From the NCBI GenBank assembly GCA_023053685.1, contig JALIGW010000063.1, positions 2,717,614-2,781,613 on the forward strand: 64,000 nt of DNA, in the 5' to 3' direction. This stretch comes from Diadophis punctatus similis. Its lineage: Eukaryota > Chordata > Lepidosauria > Squamata > Dipsadidae. Below the pieces are notes generated by a model. It worked only from the letters and a program-made list of their open reading frames with translations. It did no database searches and was not told the origin of the DNA. Position numbers and translations under genes: made by a program. Of this stretch, positions 1 through 12,359 are shown in pieces (positions within the stretch are counted from its first letter, which is position 1; each line of letters opens with the position of its first letter).

Positions 1-618
1 TGGCCACAACTGGTGCACCAGGCGAACCTGTGCAAAGGCCCCCCTAGCCACAGCAGAAAGATGATGATCCAAATTTAGCTGTGGATCTAGGAGGACCCCC
101 AAGTTGTGGGCCTGGTCCGAGGGAGTCAGTTTCGCTCCCTCGAAGACCAAGGAGGGACAGTTGTCATGGTCCTTAGGAGGCAATATCCACAGCCACTCAG
201 TCTTGTCGGGATTAAGTCTGAGTCTGTTCCTCCCCATCCAGATCTTAACGTCGTCCAGGCACCGGCACATTACATCAACTGCCTCACTGAAGTCAGACGG
301 AGTGGTGATGTACAGCTGGGTGTCATCAGCGTACTGATGAAAACAGACCCCATGTCTGCGAATGATCTCACCCAGTGGTTTCATGTAGATGTTAAACATG
401 ATGGGCGAGAGAACCGACCCCTGAGGCACCCCACATGATAGGGGCCTAGGGGACGATCTCTGCCCTCCTGCCAGCACCGACTGCATCCTATTGGCGAGAT
501 AAGAGGAGAACCACCGCAAAACGGTGCCTCCCACTCCCAACTCGCTGAGACGATGCAGAAGGATACCATGGTCGATGGTATCGAAAGCCGCTGAGAGGTC
601 AAGTAGCACCAGGATGGT
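1..618 (-). mobile_element. L2/CR1-type LINE fragment (RT region), runs off the left edge
   Basis: Reverse-strand copy of part of the element seen complete at 25889-29099. On the minus strand it reads as reverse transcriptase: [10 protein letters not shown], a [10 protein letters not shown] block and YADDTQLY, followed by the thumb region. It matches the complement of about 27770-28375 of the full copy. Its 5' end is truncated at about 618, where it joins an L1 reading frame, so it inserted into that L1 (619-1287). The 3' part lies beyond the window edge. Clade is from motif style and not tested by alignment. Confidence 0.85.
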
Positions 619-1287
619 CCTAATAAAAAAGTTTCCGGTTTAAGTTCTATAGTTTGTTTTGTTATCTCCTCGATCCAGTTCTGTATTTTTTTCCAGTATT
701 TCTTGATTTCTGAGCATGTCCACCACATGTGATACTATGTTCTGTACTCCTGCTTGCACTTCCAGCACTTAGGTGACAAGTGTGGGAACATTTTTGCCAA
801 TCTTGCCGGGGGTAGGTGCCACCTGTAAAACATTTTGTACGTATTTTCTTTGTATGATGCGGCCATTGTCATTTTATAGTTTTGATTCCATATTTGATCC
901 CATAGGTCCAGTTCAATATTGTAGCCGAAATTTTGTGTCCATGTTATCATCACCTCTTTTACTATTTCTTCTTCCAATTTTACCTTAAGAATACAGTTAT
1001 ATAATTTTGATATTATTTTATCCTCTGGGCCCAATAGTATTTTATCTAGATCTTGATTTTTTCCCTGAAAACCGAATTGTGACACATCCTTTTTGTATTT
1101 TTTTTGGATTTGTAAATATGGTCACCAATCAATCTTTTTTCCCTGTAGCGCCAATTCTTCTCTTGTTTTTAAGTTATTATGTTCATCAAGTAGTTCTTTG
1201 TATGTAATTTTTTTATTCAGATCTAACAGATTGGGGTAGATTAGGGCTTCCATTGGGGATATCCATTTAGGCATTTGAATGTAGTAT
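619..1287 (-). mobile_element. L1 LINE fragment, ORF2 C-terminal part
   Basis: The minus strand encodes the L1 ORF2 C-terminal region in two broken frames: MPKWISPMEALIYPNLLD, then [18 protein letters not shown], then a cysteine block CWKCK..HMWWTC. The ORF is interrupted by frame breaks. It is cut on the left by the L2/CR1-type insertion at about 618 and on the right by the 5' end of the next L1 at about 1287. It opposes the following L1 in orientation. The right boundary is uncertain by some tens of bases. Confidence 0.8.
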
Positions 1288-2518
1288 AGAATGTAGAGCA
1301 AGCTGACGGAGCTCCGTCTGGCGCGCCCAGTATTTCTTGTTTTTGTGGCCGTTCGAGGCAAGGTCGGCTCTGGGAAAGAGCACCGATAGAGAGGGGCGAC
1401 CTCGGAGTTTCTGGAGAAGAAAGGCGATCTTCGAACAGAGCGAGAGGTACCCTCGGATCAAGCAAGAAAGAGATCAGCCATTCAATGGCCGATCCGAAGA
1501 CGTGGCTGTCAGCCTGACAAGGAGGAAGGCGGAAATAGAACAGTGAGTCGTATCGTGATCTTAAACTATATTTTGCAAATCAAGAAAGCTTCTTTATCGA
1601 GAGAAGTGCACCAAAAAGAAAAAAACTCAAAAGAGATCCGGAGAGGACTGTGTAGCGGCGAATTTGCGACAGGAACGGAGAGAAAGTAAAGTAAGTGACG
1701 AGATGGAACAGAGGAAGTGTTGAAAGGATCGAGAAGTGGAGACAAGTGTGACTTTTTTTTGGATTTAAGTGCGAGGACGAGAGGGAGAGCCCGGAAAGGA
1801 AAGGAAAGGAAAGTGATTGAGATTGAGACTGAGATTGATTGAAGGTCGGGAGACAGATAGAGGGCGAAGGACGGAGAAAAGTAGCAAGAGGGATCTCGAA
1901 TAGTAAATAAATAAATAAAGAGACTCCATTTTGGAAGATCTGCAATATCAGAACGGAGAAAGACAAGCAATAAGAAGGCTGGACTTAACTTTACGAAAAG
2001 GTTGGACTACAAAATCAAGAACTATAGTTTTCCTTCTTTTTCCTTTTTTGCTTTTTGCACTACAGACCTTTCTCTTTTTCTCTTCTGCCTCTCCTCCTTT
2101 GTTTCTTCCTAAATAAGTAAAGATATTCTAATATACTCCACCATATAAAATTTCAATCAAGGGTTAATTAACGGATTGTGTTATACCTGTAACGATATAT
2201 ATAACAATATTTATAACTAAATACTACACTATAACCATATTATAACTGTATATTTATATTTAAATATTTGATTATATTCATATCTAGACCTATACGGATA
2301 TATATATATAGTTATTTTACTTCTTCTCTGAAAGATATTGATATATAGATAAATATTGTTAAGTTAACGACTTAAACAACTGTTAGACATAAGTACTACT
2401 GTAAACTGTGACTATAACGATTACTGATTCTCTTTGCATTATATACTACCATTAACTCTATAGACTCTACAGATAAGATAGCTACTGAAACAAAGAAAAA
2501 GAAAGAGCTAATGTGTAA

Positions 2519-3555
2519 TTGATGGTAAAGTGGAACGATATATTTAAGATAATTCAAATGTCCACCATGACGACAACTCTAACAAAAGGGGGTAAAAAAA
2601 CATTGACTGCAACACCATCCCCAGCAGGACAAAAATCACAGGAAAGTGGTGCAAGTGCTGCAAGCAGTACTGCAAGTAGTGAAAAAACAAACTCAAATGC
2701 AGAGATGCAGGGTATACAAACCTCTATACACTCCTTGCAAGAGATAATATTAAAGATGCAGGAGAATCTATCAAATAGACTGGATGGGGTGAAAAATGAA
2801 ATGACCGAGGTTAAAAACAATATGACAAAACTCACTCACTCAGAGTGAGTGTGATTCAAGCAGCACTGGCAATTAGTCAAAAACAAATTCAAGAAGTGGT
2901 AGAAAGAACAGATAAAGTTGAGAAAAGGCAAGATAGAACAGATAACAAACTGGAGGAGATAAACAAAAATCTCGAGGACGCCATCTCCCATTTAGAAATG
3001 GAGAAATCTATGTTCTATTTAAGATTTCAGAATATCACAGAAACTAAAGATGAAAATTTATTGGAAATAATGGTTGAAATACTGGGGAAAATACTAGATA
3101 AAAGCAGAGAAGATGTAATGAGCGAAATAGATGAAATATACAGAATTAATACTAGCTATGCCAGAAAACACAAGCGCCCAAGGGAAGTGCATATTAGATT
3201 TCTGAGAAGAGCAATGAGAGACGGTATCCTCAATGATGTAAGAGACGATACCTTAACATATATGGGAAAAGAAATCCTAATCCTCAAACAAATACCGCGA
3301 AGAATAAGAGATAAAAGGAGAGTTTACAACTTTTTGTCAGCACAGCTCTTTAAACACAAGATAATGTTCAGATGGCTCATTCCGGAGGGAATGCTAATTA
3401 CATGGAGGGACAGGAAATTTAAGATAGACAATGTGGAGAAGGCACAGGAATTTTATGATCAATTAGTAGAGGGAGACGATAGTCAAAACAACCGAGAAAT
3501 GAGAATAACTAGAAGTTTGGAGGAATTAGGAGCTAGCCACCAACGGGAGGAATGA
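2519..3555 (+). pseudogene. L1 ORF1 (RNA-binding chaperone), one frame break
   Basis: L1 ORF1 proteins are trimeric RNA-binding proteins that coat the element's transcript. Here the first frame (2519-2848) carries a Ser/Ala/Thr-rich N terminus and the start of a coiled coil (IQTSIHSLQEIILKMQENL). It shifts at about 2845, within a short imperfect palindrome of ctcact/agtgag repeats. The second frame (to 3555) has the rest of the coiled coil (ERTDKVEKRQDRTDNKL), an RRM-like part (MFYLRFQNI) and the C-terminal domain (RFLRRAMRDGIL, RWLIPEGMLITW). A single small indel explains the break. The call rests on domain order and position before ORF2. Confidence 0.8.
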
Positions 3556-3667
3556 GAAAGAAGAGGTAGTAATGGGACAACGAAACATGAAAAAGCAAGG
3601 GCAAGAACAAGAGCGCAAACGGAAATGCTTTCAAAGGGAATTACAAAGTAACAAGGAGGAAGAACAA

Positions 3668-6321
3668 GAACTTAACTTATTATCAGTAAACATTAACTTA
3701 TTATCAGTAAACATTATGGGTGATTAAATTCACCCATAAAGAGGAAACGTGTACTGCTAGATCTCAAGAAACAGAACAGGGATATAATCTGTATGCAAGA
3801 GGTCCATATAAAGAAAGAATCTGAAAAACTACTAAATTACCCAAAACTAGGAAAATTATATTGTGCTCTACCACAGATAAAAAAAAGAGGAATTGCAATA
3901 TATATCAAAAGCTACTTAAACTCAAAATTAATATATGCGGATGAGGAAGGCAGGATTCTCATAGTGGAAATAAAAATAGGGAAAAAACAAATATTGATAG
4001 TCGCGATATATGCACCAAACAAACAACAAAAAAATTCTACTCAAAATTACACAAAATAGTAACAGACATAGAATGGGAAAATATATGTATTATAGGAGAC
4101 TTCAACGCCATAGTAGATAGCAAAACGGACTATAACGGCACAAATAGAAAAAAATCAGAAGACAACTACCAAATACCTTTTTTAATATGATTAGCGAATT
4201 AGACTTAAAAGATGCATGGAGGAAGTTGAACCCACTAAAAAAGCAGTACACGTTTTACTCGAATCCCCATCAATCCTGGTCGCGTATAGATATGATTTGG
4301 ATAAACAATGAAATGATAACAGATATTGATCACACTGATATTCTACCCAACAAATGGGCTGACCATCATCCAGTTGTATTAAGATGGAAGGGATGGAGGA
4401 AAAAAAATGTGTCGGTGGTCTCTGAACCCAAATATCTTATCTGAAATAGAATACTATCAAAAAACCGGAAAAGAATTAGAATTTTTTTTTAAAGAAAATA
4501 TTAAAGAACAAACATCAACCCAAAATACATGGGATACCATGAAAGCGTACCTTAGTGGGTTAACCATAGCATATATGATAAAGAAAAACAAGGGGGAAAA
4601 AACTTAAACTAGAGGATTTAAACTCTAAACTTAAAGAACAAGAAACCCTATTACAAAAAGACCCATCAAATCATAAATATAAAGAGGCAAGAGACCTAAT
4701 AAAACACAAGATTAATTTGGAAACCCAGGAGGAGATAAACCAAAACATTAAAAAAATGAGGCAAAATTATTTTGAACACGCAAACAAACCTGGACGATGG
4801 TTAGCCCATAAACTTAGGAAGGAAAGAGCGAACAGGACAATTCAACAACTTAAAGACAAAGAAGGAAAACTCCACAATGAAATAGAAGAAAAAAAGAAGA
4901 TAATCCAAGACTTCTACGCAACCCTATACGGAAGGACGGAAATTCAACAAGAAGACATCTACAGATACTTGGACACCACAGACTTGCCAATCTTGCCGGA
5001 GGAAAAAAGGACAACACTAAACAAAGAAATCACAATAGAGGAATTAAGAATGCCCATCAAAAAACAAAAAAATAACAAAACACCTGGACCGGATGGGCTT
5101 CCAGCGGAAATATACAAAAAATTTCAAAATACTTTAGAAATAGAAATGTTAGGGCTATATAACGAAGCACTAAACCAAGCCAAAACACCAAAATCATGGG
5201 AAGAAACATATATAACTCTTATACCAAAAGAGGAAACAGATAAGACAATGATAAAAAATTACAGACCAATTTCACTACTAAATTCGGACTACAAAATTTT
5301 TTCACCCATATTGGCAGAAAGATTAAAAACAATACTAAATCAAATGATACATTCGGACCAAAACGGCTTTCTTCCAAAAAGACAAATTCGGAACAATACA
5401 AGAATAATAATGAATATGTTAGAATACTATGAAACCTATTCTAATCAACAATTGGCACTAATATTCATCGATGCACAGAAAGCCTTTGACAACCTGGACT
5501 GGAAATTCTTTATTATGCAACTAAAATATATGAAATTCAGCGATAAATATATGAAAACAATAGAAACCATATACTCAATACAAACGGCAAGAATCTTAAT
5601 TAACGGCGACATGACTGACTTAATAGAAATTTAAAAAGGCGTAAGACAAGGTTGCCCTCTATCCCCTTTATTGTTTATTTTCGCATTAGAAACTCTGCTA
5701 AATCAAATTAGGAAAAATCCAAATATTGAAGGACTGAAAATCAGGAAAGAAGAATATAAGATACAAGCATTTGCAGATGATATGGTTTTCATTCTGGAAA
5801 ACCCCCAAAACTCCGGACCCGAAATTATGAAGGAAGTAGAAAAATTTGGAAATGTGGCCGGCCTAAAAATCAATAAAGACAAAACAAAAATAATAACCAA
5901 AAATTGCTCACAGAAACAAGATAAGAAATTAGAGGAATTACTAGGGATTCAAACAATTAAAAAAATAAAATATTTAGGAATTTGGATAACGGCTAAATGT
6001 ACAACAATAAAAGAAGACAATTACATTAAACTATTACATAAAATTCAAAAAGATTTGGAATCATGGTCAAAACTACAAATCTCTTTAATTGGAAAAATAG
6101 CCACAATTAAAATGAACATTCTACCTAAATTGCTTTACCTATTTCAAACAGCCCCAACAAAATTAGGAAGTAAATTTTATACGGACTTAGATAAACTAAT
6201 ATTGAAATTTATTTGGTCAGGAAAAAAAGCAAGAATTAAAAAAAAATACTACATGATAAAAGAACAAGAGGTGGTTTTGGATTACCGGATTGGAAATCAT
6301 GTCATCAAGCAGCAACAATAG
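3668..6321 (+). pseudogene. L1 ORF2 (endonuclease-reverse transcriptase), decayed
   Basis: L1 ORF2 nicks DNA and reverse-transcribes the element. The endonuclease motifs are readable across three frames: QEVHI near 3797, GDFNAIVD near 4095, SRIDMIW near 4284 and ADHHPV near 4360, so the catalytic His is retained. The RT part has [41 protein letters not shown] and the catalytic AFADDMVF near 5767. Breaks include a stop at about 5632 between two RT motifs, and frameshifts near 4059, 4444, 4607 and 6250. A roughly 22-bp direct duplication near 3675-3715 sits in the N-terminal coding part. Not functional. Confidence 0.85.
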
Positions 6322-6526
6322 CCTGGATAAAGGAATGGGTGACACTTACAAACAAAATAATTTTAACAATTGAAGGACACGACTTACAAATTGGCTGGCA
6401 GAACTTCATCTGGGAGGGAAAACATCAAATACATAAATATTTCCAAAGACACCATATTAGAGGAACACTGCTAGAAGATTGGCTAGAAATTAAGCACAAA
6501 CACTCAGATGGATTATTCCTGAAGGG

Positions 6527-6778
6527 ATGATAATTACTCTGGAAGGTAGAAAGTTTAAGTTAGAGAGCATAGAAAAGGCACAAGAACTGTATGACCAGTT
6601 AATGGGTACAGAAGAAGAATCAGACAGCGGGGAGAGATTAGAATCAATTAGTCAGGAAGAAAGACAGGACACGACAGAGGAGGCAAAGGCAGAAGAAGCA
6701 AAAGCTCTTAAGGAACCACCTAAGCAGTTAGAAGGAGTAAGAACAAGGACACAAAAAGCCACAAAACCAAAACAGTAA
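6527..6778 (+). pseudogene. L1 ORF1 C-terminal fragment
   Basis: About 83 codons of the ORF1 C terminus: the last part of the C-terminal domain (FKLESIEKAQELYDQL) followed by an acidic and lysine-rich tail. It aligns with residues near the end of the ORF1 at 3370-3555. The N-terminal coiled coil and RRM are absent because the element starts here. ORF2 begins about 22 bp downstream at 6801, the usual short L1 inter-ORF gap. Confidence 0.75.
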
Positions 6779-6800
6779 ACACCGATAAGGAAATTAAGAG

Positions 6801-9800
6801 ATGCAAAAAGGGATTAAATTAATATCAATAAACATCAAAGGATTAAATAGCCCAGAAAAAAGAAGAAAAATATTTAAGAAACTAATCAATTCTAATGTTG
6901 ACATTATATGTCTTCAAGAAATACATATTAAACAGACAGATCAAAAATATTTAAAATGTCAAAAATTGGGAACACTATATACATCACTAGCGGGGGAAAA
7001 AAGAGGATATGTCAAAACAGATATTAGAAGCAAGGAAATTAATGTAGACCCTAAAGGGAGATTCCTAATACTTGAAATAAAAATAGGTAATACCACAGTA
7101 ATATTGGTTAATAATAAAAACCAAAAAGATTTTTATAAGAAGATCCACGAAAAACTATTATCAATAGAACACCAAAAAGTATGTGTGATAGGAGATTATA
7201 ATGGAATAATAGACCCCAAATTAGACTACACCACTGGAAAAGGAAAACAAATAAAAAGAAATATATTACCAAAAACATTTTTTGAAATGACAGAGGAACT
7301 AAATTTAACAGACATGTGGAGATTACTGCACCCCAAGGAAAACCAATATACTTTCTATTCTAATCCGCATAAATCTCTCTCAAGAATAGATATGATGTGG
7401 GCAAGTAATGATCTAAGTAAAAACATCGATAGCATAGAAATCACCCCAAACATATGGGCGGATTATAATCCTTTAATGGTAATATGGAAAGGAGAAAGAC
7501 AAAAAATTAGAAGATGGACATTAAATACACAGTTAATACAAGATAATGAATACTTACAAATGGTCAACAAAGAATTAAAATTATTTCTTCAAGAGAATAA
7601 AAAACAACCAACCACTATACAAAATCTGTGGGATACCTTGAAAGCATATACCAGGGGAATTACAATAGCCTATACAACAAAGAAAAATAAAGAAAAATGG
7701 CAATCACAAAACAAAATATTAGAGGAAATAAAACAATTGGAAAATAAATTTCAAAAAAACCCCGAAGAGGAACAAATAAAAGAGACATTAATTAAATTAA
7801 AGCACAATTTAAATATAATAGAACAACAGGAATATGTGAAAAGTGTTAAATTTGCCAAGCAAACATTCTTTGAGAATGCCAACAAGCCTGGCCGATGGTT
7901 GGCATATAAAATTAAAAAAGAAAAAGCAAGGAGAATAATACATCAGCTGCAAGACGAAACAGGGGAATTACAGAATAATGAAAACAAAATGAAATAGATT
8001 GTTCTAAATTTTTTTGAGGATTTATACAAAAAGGAGGAAACAAGAATAGATAAAATACAGAAATATTTAGAAAATGTGAATATCCCAGTAATAGAGGAAG
8101 AAGATAGGTTAATGTTAAATAGCAAGATCACACTTATTGAAATGAAGAATGCAATCAAGAAACAAAAAAATCAAGAAACAAAAAAATAATAAATCACCTG
8201 GAGAATTCTATAAGAACTTAGAAGAGGCATTAGAACCACTATTGTTAGAGCTATATAATGAAGTATTGATGAAAGCCAAAGTTCCGGAATCATGGAGGGA
8301 GGCGTACATCCACAATTATGAAAGGTGCCGATGCAACCCAAATTAAAAATTATAGGCCAATTTCATTGTTAAACGCCGATTATAAAATTTTTATGACTAT
8401 AATTGCGGAAAGAACAAAAAAAATTTTAAGTAAAATAATAAATTCGGATCAAAATGGGTTTTTACCACACAGACAAATCAGAAATAATATAAGAATGGTA
8501 TTAAATATATTGGAATATTACGAAGCGCATCCAGAAAAACAGGTAACATTCTTTTTCTGGATGCGCAAAAGGCGTTTGACAATGTAAATTGGCACTATAT
8601 GATTGAGCAGATTAAAAAAATGAAATTTGGAAATTACTTTGAAAAAATGATAGAAACAATATACACCTCCCAGAAGGCCAGGGTAATCATAAATGGAGAA
8701 ATGACTAAGCAATTCCAAATAATGAAAGGGGTCAGGCAGGGATGTCCACTGTCACCTCTGCTCTTTATTTTAACCTTAGAAGGCCTATTGAATAAAATTA
8801 GAAATAATCCAGATATCAAGGGAGTTAAAATCAGAAATGAAGAGTACAAATTACAGGCGTTCGCCGATGACCTCATGTTCATCTTGGAAGATCCATTGGA
8901 GACAGGGCCAATGTTACTAAAAGAAATAGAAGAATATGGGGAATTGGTGGGCCTGAAGATTAATAAACAAAAAACCAAATTATTAAGTAAAAATATGACA
9001 TTAAATCAAAAGAAAAATTTGGAAGAAAAATTGGAACTACAAAATATTTAAAAAATTAAATACTTGGGAATCCATTTGACTAATAGATGCTCTTCAATTA
9101 AAGATGACAATTATACGAAATTAGTATCTCAAATAAAAATAGATTTGGAAATATGGGGGAAACTACAACTATCATTGTTAGGGCGGATAGCTATAATCAA
9201 GATGAATATTTTACCAAAACTATTATATCTACTCCAAACAATCCCCATAAAACTAGATAAAAAATTCTTTATAGATTTGAACAAAAACACTCTGAAATTT
9301 ATTTGGCAAGGCAAAAAGCCAAGGATAAAATTAATCAATTTGCAGGACAATAAAAGCAGAGGTGGCTTTGGACTACCTGATTGGAGACTATACTATCTAT
9401 CAACTTCACTTGTCTGGATAAAAGAATGGATAAATTTGAAAAATAGATGACTGTTATTATTAGAAGGCCATGACCTACAAAAGGGATGGCACTCATTTCT
9501 ATGGAATACGGAAAAAAAGCCACAACAACATTTCCATAGACATATAATCAGAGACGCATTAATAAAAATCTGGCAAGAAATTAGGAAAAAACATTATATG
9601 AAAATTCCCAATTGGCTGTCGACAATAGAAGCTATGTCATAGCCAAATCTGATTGACATATCTAAAACAGCTAAATATAAAGATATCCTGGATGGATTAG
9701 GGACATTAAAAAGTAGAGAAGAATTAGAAAAACAAGGAATAAAAATAGAGTGGTGGTCCTATCTTCAAATTAAATCATGTTACAAAAAAGATATCGAAGA

Positions 9801-10500
9801 AATGGGTATAGATACGATAACTCAACCATTAAACAAATTATTAACAGGCCCAGAAGACAAAATAATATCAAAATTATATGACTACCTATTAAAATTTGAT
9901 AGATTCGAAGACATAGTGAAGGGACCAATGTTAGCATGGGCGAAGAATATAGGACATAGTATTCACCTGGCCAACTGGGAGCAAATCTGGAATAGAAATT
10001 TTAAATTAATGAATTCAGCAGCATATAAAGAAAATTACTATAAAATGTTTTATAGATGGCATTTGGCACCAGCACGATTGGCAAAAATCTACTCAAATTT
10101 GAATTCGAATTGCTGGAAATGCAAAAAAGAGCAGGGCACCTTCTTTCATATGTGGTGGTTGTGTCCCAAAGTGAAAAAATATTGGATAAAGATACACCAC
10201 TGGTTACAGGAAATAGTGGACTCATCAGTAGAATATACGGCGGAACTTTTTCTACTGGGAATATTCAAAGGACAATATAGCCAAAGCATCAAATACCTAA
10301 TCCTCCACATCACTACGACAGCCAGAATTGTGTATGCACAAAACTGGAAGAATTCCAATATACCTACGGACAGTTCGATAATCAAAAAAATATACGATTG
10401 CTGAAATGGACAAACTAACAATTGAACTCAGAGGACAAAAAATTCAGATGACTACGACGTTTGGGAAAAATGGTACAACTGGACTAATAATAGAAATTTG
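6801..10500 (+). pseudogene. L1 ORF2, decayed, endonuclease histidine lost
   Basis: Starts with the usual L1 ORF2 opening (MQKGIKLISINIKGLNSP). The first 398 codons are open (6801-7997) and hold the endonuclease: QEIHI, GDYNGIID, SRIDMMW. The final SDH-type motif reads ADYNPL, so the catalytic His is replaced. RT motifs follow: NYRPISLLN near 8350, a DAQKAFD-equivalent (translated here as MRKRRLTM after a frame break) near 8560, [10 protein letters not shown] near 8740 and AFADDLMF near 8860. The zinc-knuckle CWKCK..HMWWLC is near 10110. Stops or shifts occur at about 7998, 8190, 8346, 8587, 9049, 9448 (TGA, probably a former CGA) and 9641. Not functional. Confidence 0.85.
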
Positions 10501-10721
10501 AAGAAACAGTGTGGGACGAGGACACAGGATTAGAAAATATGATAAAATAATGTATAAATTGTATAAATATAGTAGCGATATATATAAATGGTGGCAGATC
10601 TGTCTACAAATATTGTAATATGTAAAATATAAAAATTAATAAAAAAATAAAAAAAAGAATATATTGAATATAATATCAACAACCTGCTCACTTTGCTAGA
10701 TAGAGAAACACACAAACAAAC

Positions 10722-11013
10722 CTGTGGGACTTTGTAGGTGCCTACTAATGTTGACATCTGAATGGAGATGTCATCAAAAGATCCATCAAGAACAGACATC
10801 AGGTTGTCATTCTTTCCACAGCTGTAGTTGGGAACATTGGCTTCTCCAGTTGAGAGCATGTCCAGCAAGGCATCTGAAGTCCCAAGTGTGTTCATATAAT
10901 TGTCATGGATGTTGTAGCCAAGTGTGAGATTGTACAAAAGATGAGAATTCTTTTTGACTTGTTGAATGGCAAAAATGAAGCGTATGATTCTTATCGGATA
11001 ATTAGATGAACTA
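10722..11013 (-). CDS. V2R: V2R gene A exon 2 (ligand-binding domain, N-terminal part)
   Basis: 292 bp, acceptor after phase 2, donor after the Q of TYKVPQ (CAG|GTTTGT), phase 0. Encodes the start of the Venus-flytrap lobe: [23 protein letters not shown] (with an N-L-T sequon), VPNYSCGK and the conserved TYKVPQ end. No stop. Carries SSSNYP near its start, a marker shared with gene C and not with B or D. Confidence 0.9.
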
Positions 11014-12359
11014 CTGTAAAAAATGTTTATGATAACATCATCTCTAACAACAACAAACATATTTTCATTTACCGTATTTTTTGGAGTATAAGATGCACCT
11101 TTTTCTTCCCTAAAAGAGGCTGGAAAATTTGGGTGCGTCTTATACTCCGAATGTAGCTTTTCCAAAGCCTTTTTTCCCAGCCCTAAGGAGGTGCTAACAA
11201 TCTTCCCAGCTTCCTACTCCATTTTTCCAGGCTTGTTTTCATTCCTGCTCCTCTGAAAAAGGTCTTTTCAGCCCTAACGAGGTTCTAACAAACTTACTGG
11301 CTTGCAACATTTTTTATTCCTACTCCCGTGAAGTATTTTTTTACCAGCCCTAAGTATTTGAAGGCTTGTTTTCATTCCTACTCCCTCTGAAAAAGGTTTT
11401 CTCAGCCCTATCCTGGCTGAATAAAATAATGTGCTGAAGCTGAAAAGACCTAGCCAGATGAATACCTGATAGGTAGATTTTCCGCCCTATTTTCCTCCCC
11501 AAAAACTAAGGTGCATCTTATACTACGGTGTGTCTTATACTCCAAAAAATATGGTATTCCTCTTTCTCTCCACAAGCCCATTCAGATATAAGCTAAAAGA
11601 GTCCAAAACAAGAAGCAAATTATAGTGACCCATGTCAGTTTAATTTTTATGAGTGTTGAGAAGGTGGGATGGAGACTTAATATATAAAATATATCATTAT
11701 TTGTAATAGTGCTCATTTTAAATTTGTGCAATGACCAAGATTCAAAATCATTCAATCATTAAAATAGAATCATCAGCAAAGAGGACTTACAAATGATCCA
11801 GAAAAGCAATTCTAAAAACAAACCAAATGGGATTAGGCATCAAATATCAATGAATGGTTATAAAAATGGATTGGTCAGAGGCAACTACAAACTTTTCAAT
11901 AAGCTAGCTGTGATTAATTCAGGATTGTACAAGAGGGGAAAATAATTTGAACTTGGGGGCGGGGTTGCTCCATCTATGGATTTGGGTCTCTTAAAATAAG
12001 ACGTAAGAGAGAAACCATGGAAATCCAAATGATTTAAGAAATTAAACAGGTCTGCAATATTGGAGTAACTGAAAGAAAAAGGAGAAGTGTGTTAGGACTG
12101 CAAATGGAGAGAATGCAACTCCATCCCACTGAATGACTTACGAGGGAGCTTGAGTATAAGGAGCTGTGTTGAAAGACAGCGTTATATGGGATATTAGTGT
12201 GGCAAACGATACTATACTAATGAGGTGGTCTCCTGGTCTGTAATAGCTCCATAGTTTTTTTCCCTCCTGTTCCTTCAAACTCAGCAGGCACTTCATTCTC
12301 AGCTTCCCAGAGACTGGCTGGGACATCAGCAGAAGCAGAAGCAGAAGGAGGAGGTCCAT
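10722..12359 (-). CDS. V2R: Vomeronasal type-2 receptor gene A, exons 1-2 only
   Basis: The 5' part of a class C G-protein-coupled receptor expressed in vomeronasal sensory neurons. Exon 1 (12142-12359) and exon 2 (10722-11013) are open, have the same lengths as in the three complete neighbours, and have consensus splice sites. Intron 1 carries a TA-flanked MITE. Left of exon 2, where sister genes have exon 3 within about 0.5 kb, there are over 10 kb of LINE sequence to the window edge. Exons 3-6 are therefore outside the window or lost; the sequence cannot decide. Shared intron and exon-2 markers make gene C its closest relative here. Confidence 0.85.
11072..11554. mobile_element. MITE with long terminal inverted repeats and TA target duplication
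   Basis: The left end CCGTATTTTTTGGAGTATA and the right end are inverted copies of each other (tactccaaaaaatatgg), each next to TA (11070-11071 and 11555-11556). The same site in gene C intron 1 (near 44507) is empty and reads cattta|ttcctc without a gap. There is no coding capacity. The TA duplication suggests a Tc1/mariner-type mobilizer, which is an inference. A related longer copy lies at 54219-54848. Confidence 0.85.
12142..12359 (-). CDS. V2R: V2R gene A exon 1 (signal peptide)
   Basis: 218 bp from ATG to donor CTC|GTAAGT, phase 2. Encodes a leucine-rich signal peptide ([18 protein letters not shown]) and the mature N terminus with KCLLSL and [12 protein letters not shown], a hallmark of V2R exon 1 (YYxPGD). 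Length and frame are identical to the three sister genes. Confidence 0.92.

Larger units (their letters stand above)
1288..6507 (+). mobile_element. L1 LINE with 5'UTR, ORF1 and most of ORF2; 3' end missing
   Basis: A GC-rich 5' leader (about 1300-1550) is followed by an AT-rich 5'UTR to about 2518, then ORF1 (2519-3555) and ORF2 (about 3668-6500). Both reading frames are broken by frameshifts and stops, so this is a decayed but nearly full-length copy. It has no 3'UTR or poly(A) tail. At about 6507 the ORF2 C-terminal coding sequence jumps directly into ORF1 of a second L1. The exact 5' start is estimated from where the inverted L1 fragment stops matching. Confidence 0.8.
6508..10656 (+). 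mobile_element. L1 LINE, 5'-truncated within ORF1, with 3' end and A-rich tail
   Basis: Starts abruptly inside the ORF1 C-terminal domain (RWIIPEGM-like, near 6508), runs through the ORF1 end, ORF2 and a 3'UTR, and ends in an A-rich tail at about 10622-10656. Host sequence of V2R intron 2 resumes immediately after, only about 65 bp from exon 2 of gene A. It joins the preceding L1 head to tail without an intervening poly(A), so the pair is a chimeric or deleted tandem L1. Confidence 0.82.

Noticed and set aside
1122..1465. Short ORFs across the junction of the inverted L1 and the next L1's 5' leader
   Set aside because: They cross an element boundary and have no coherent domain.
10530..11165. 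211-codon minus-strand ORF spanning gene A exon 2
   Set aside because: Only 10722-11013 is exon; the rest is intron and MITE sequence that is open by chance.
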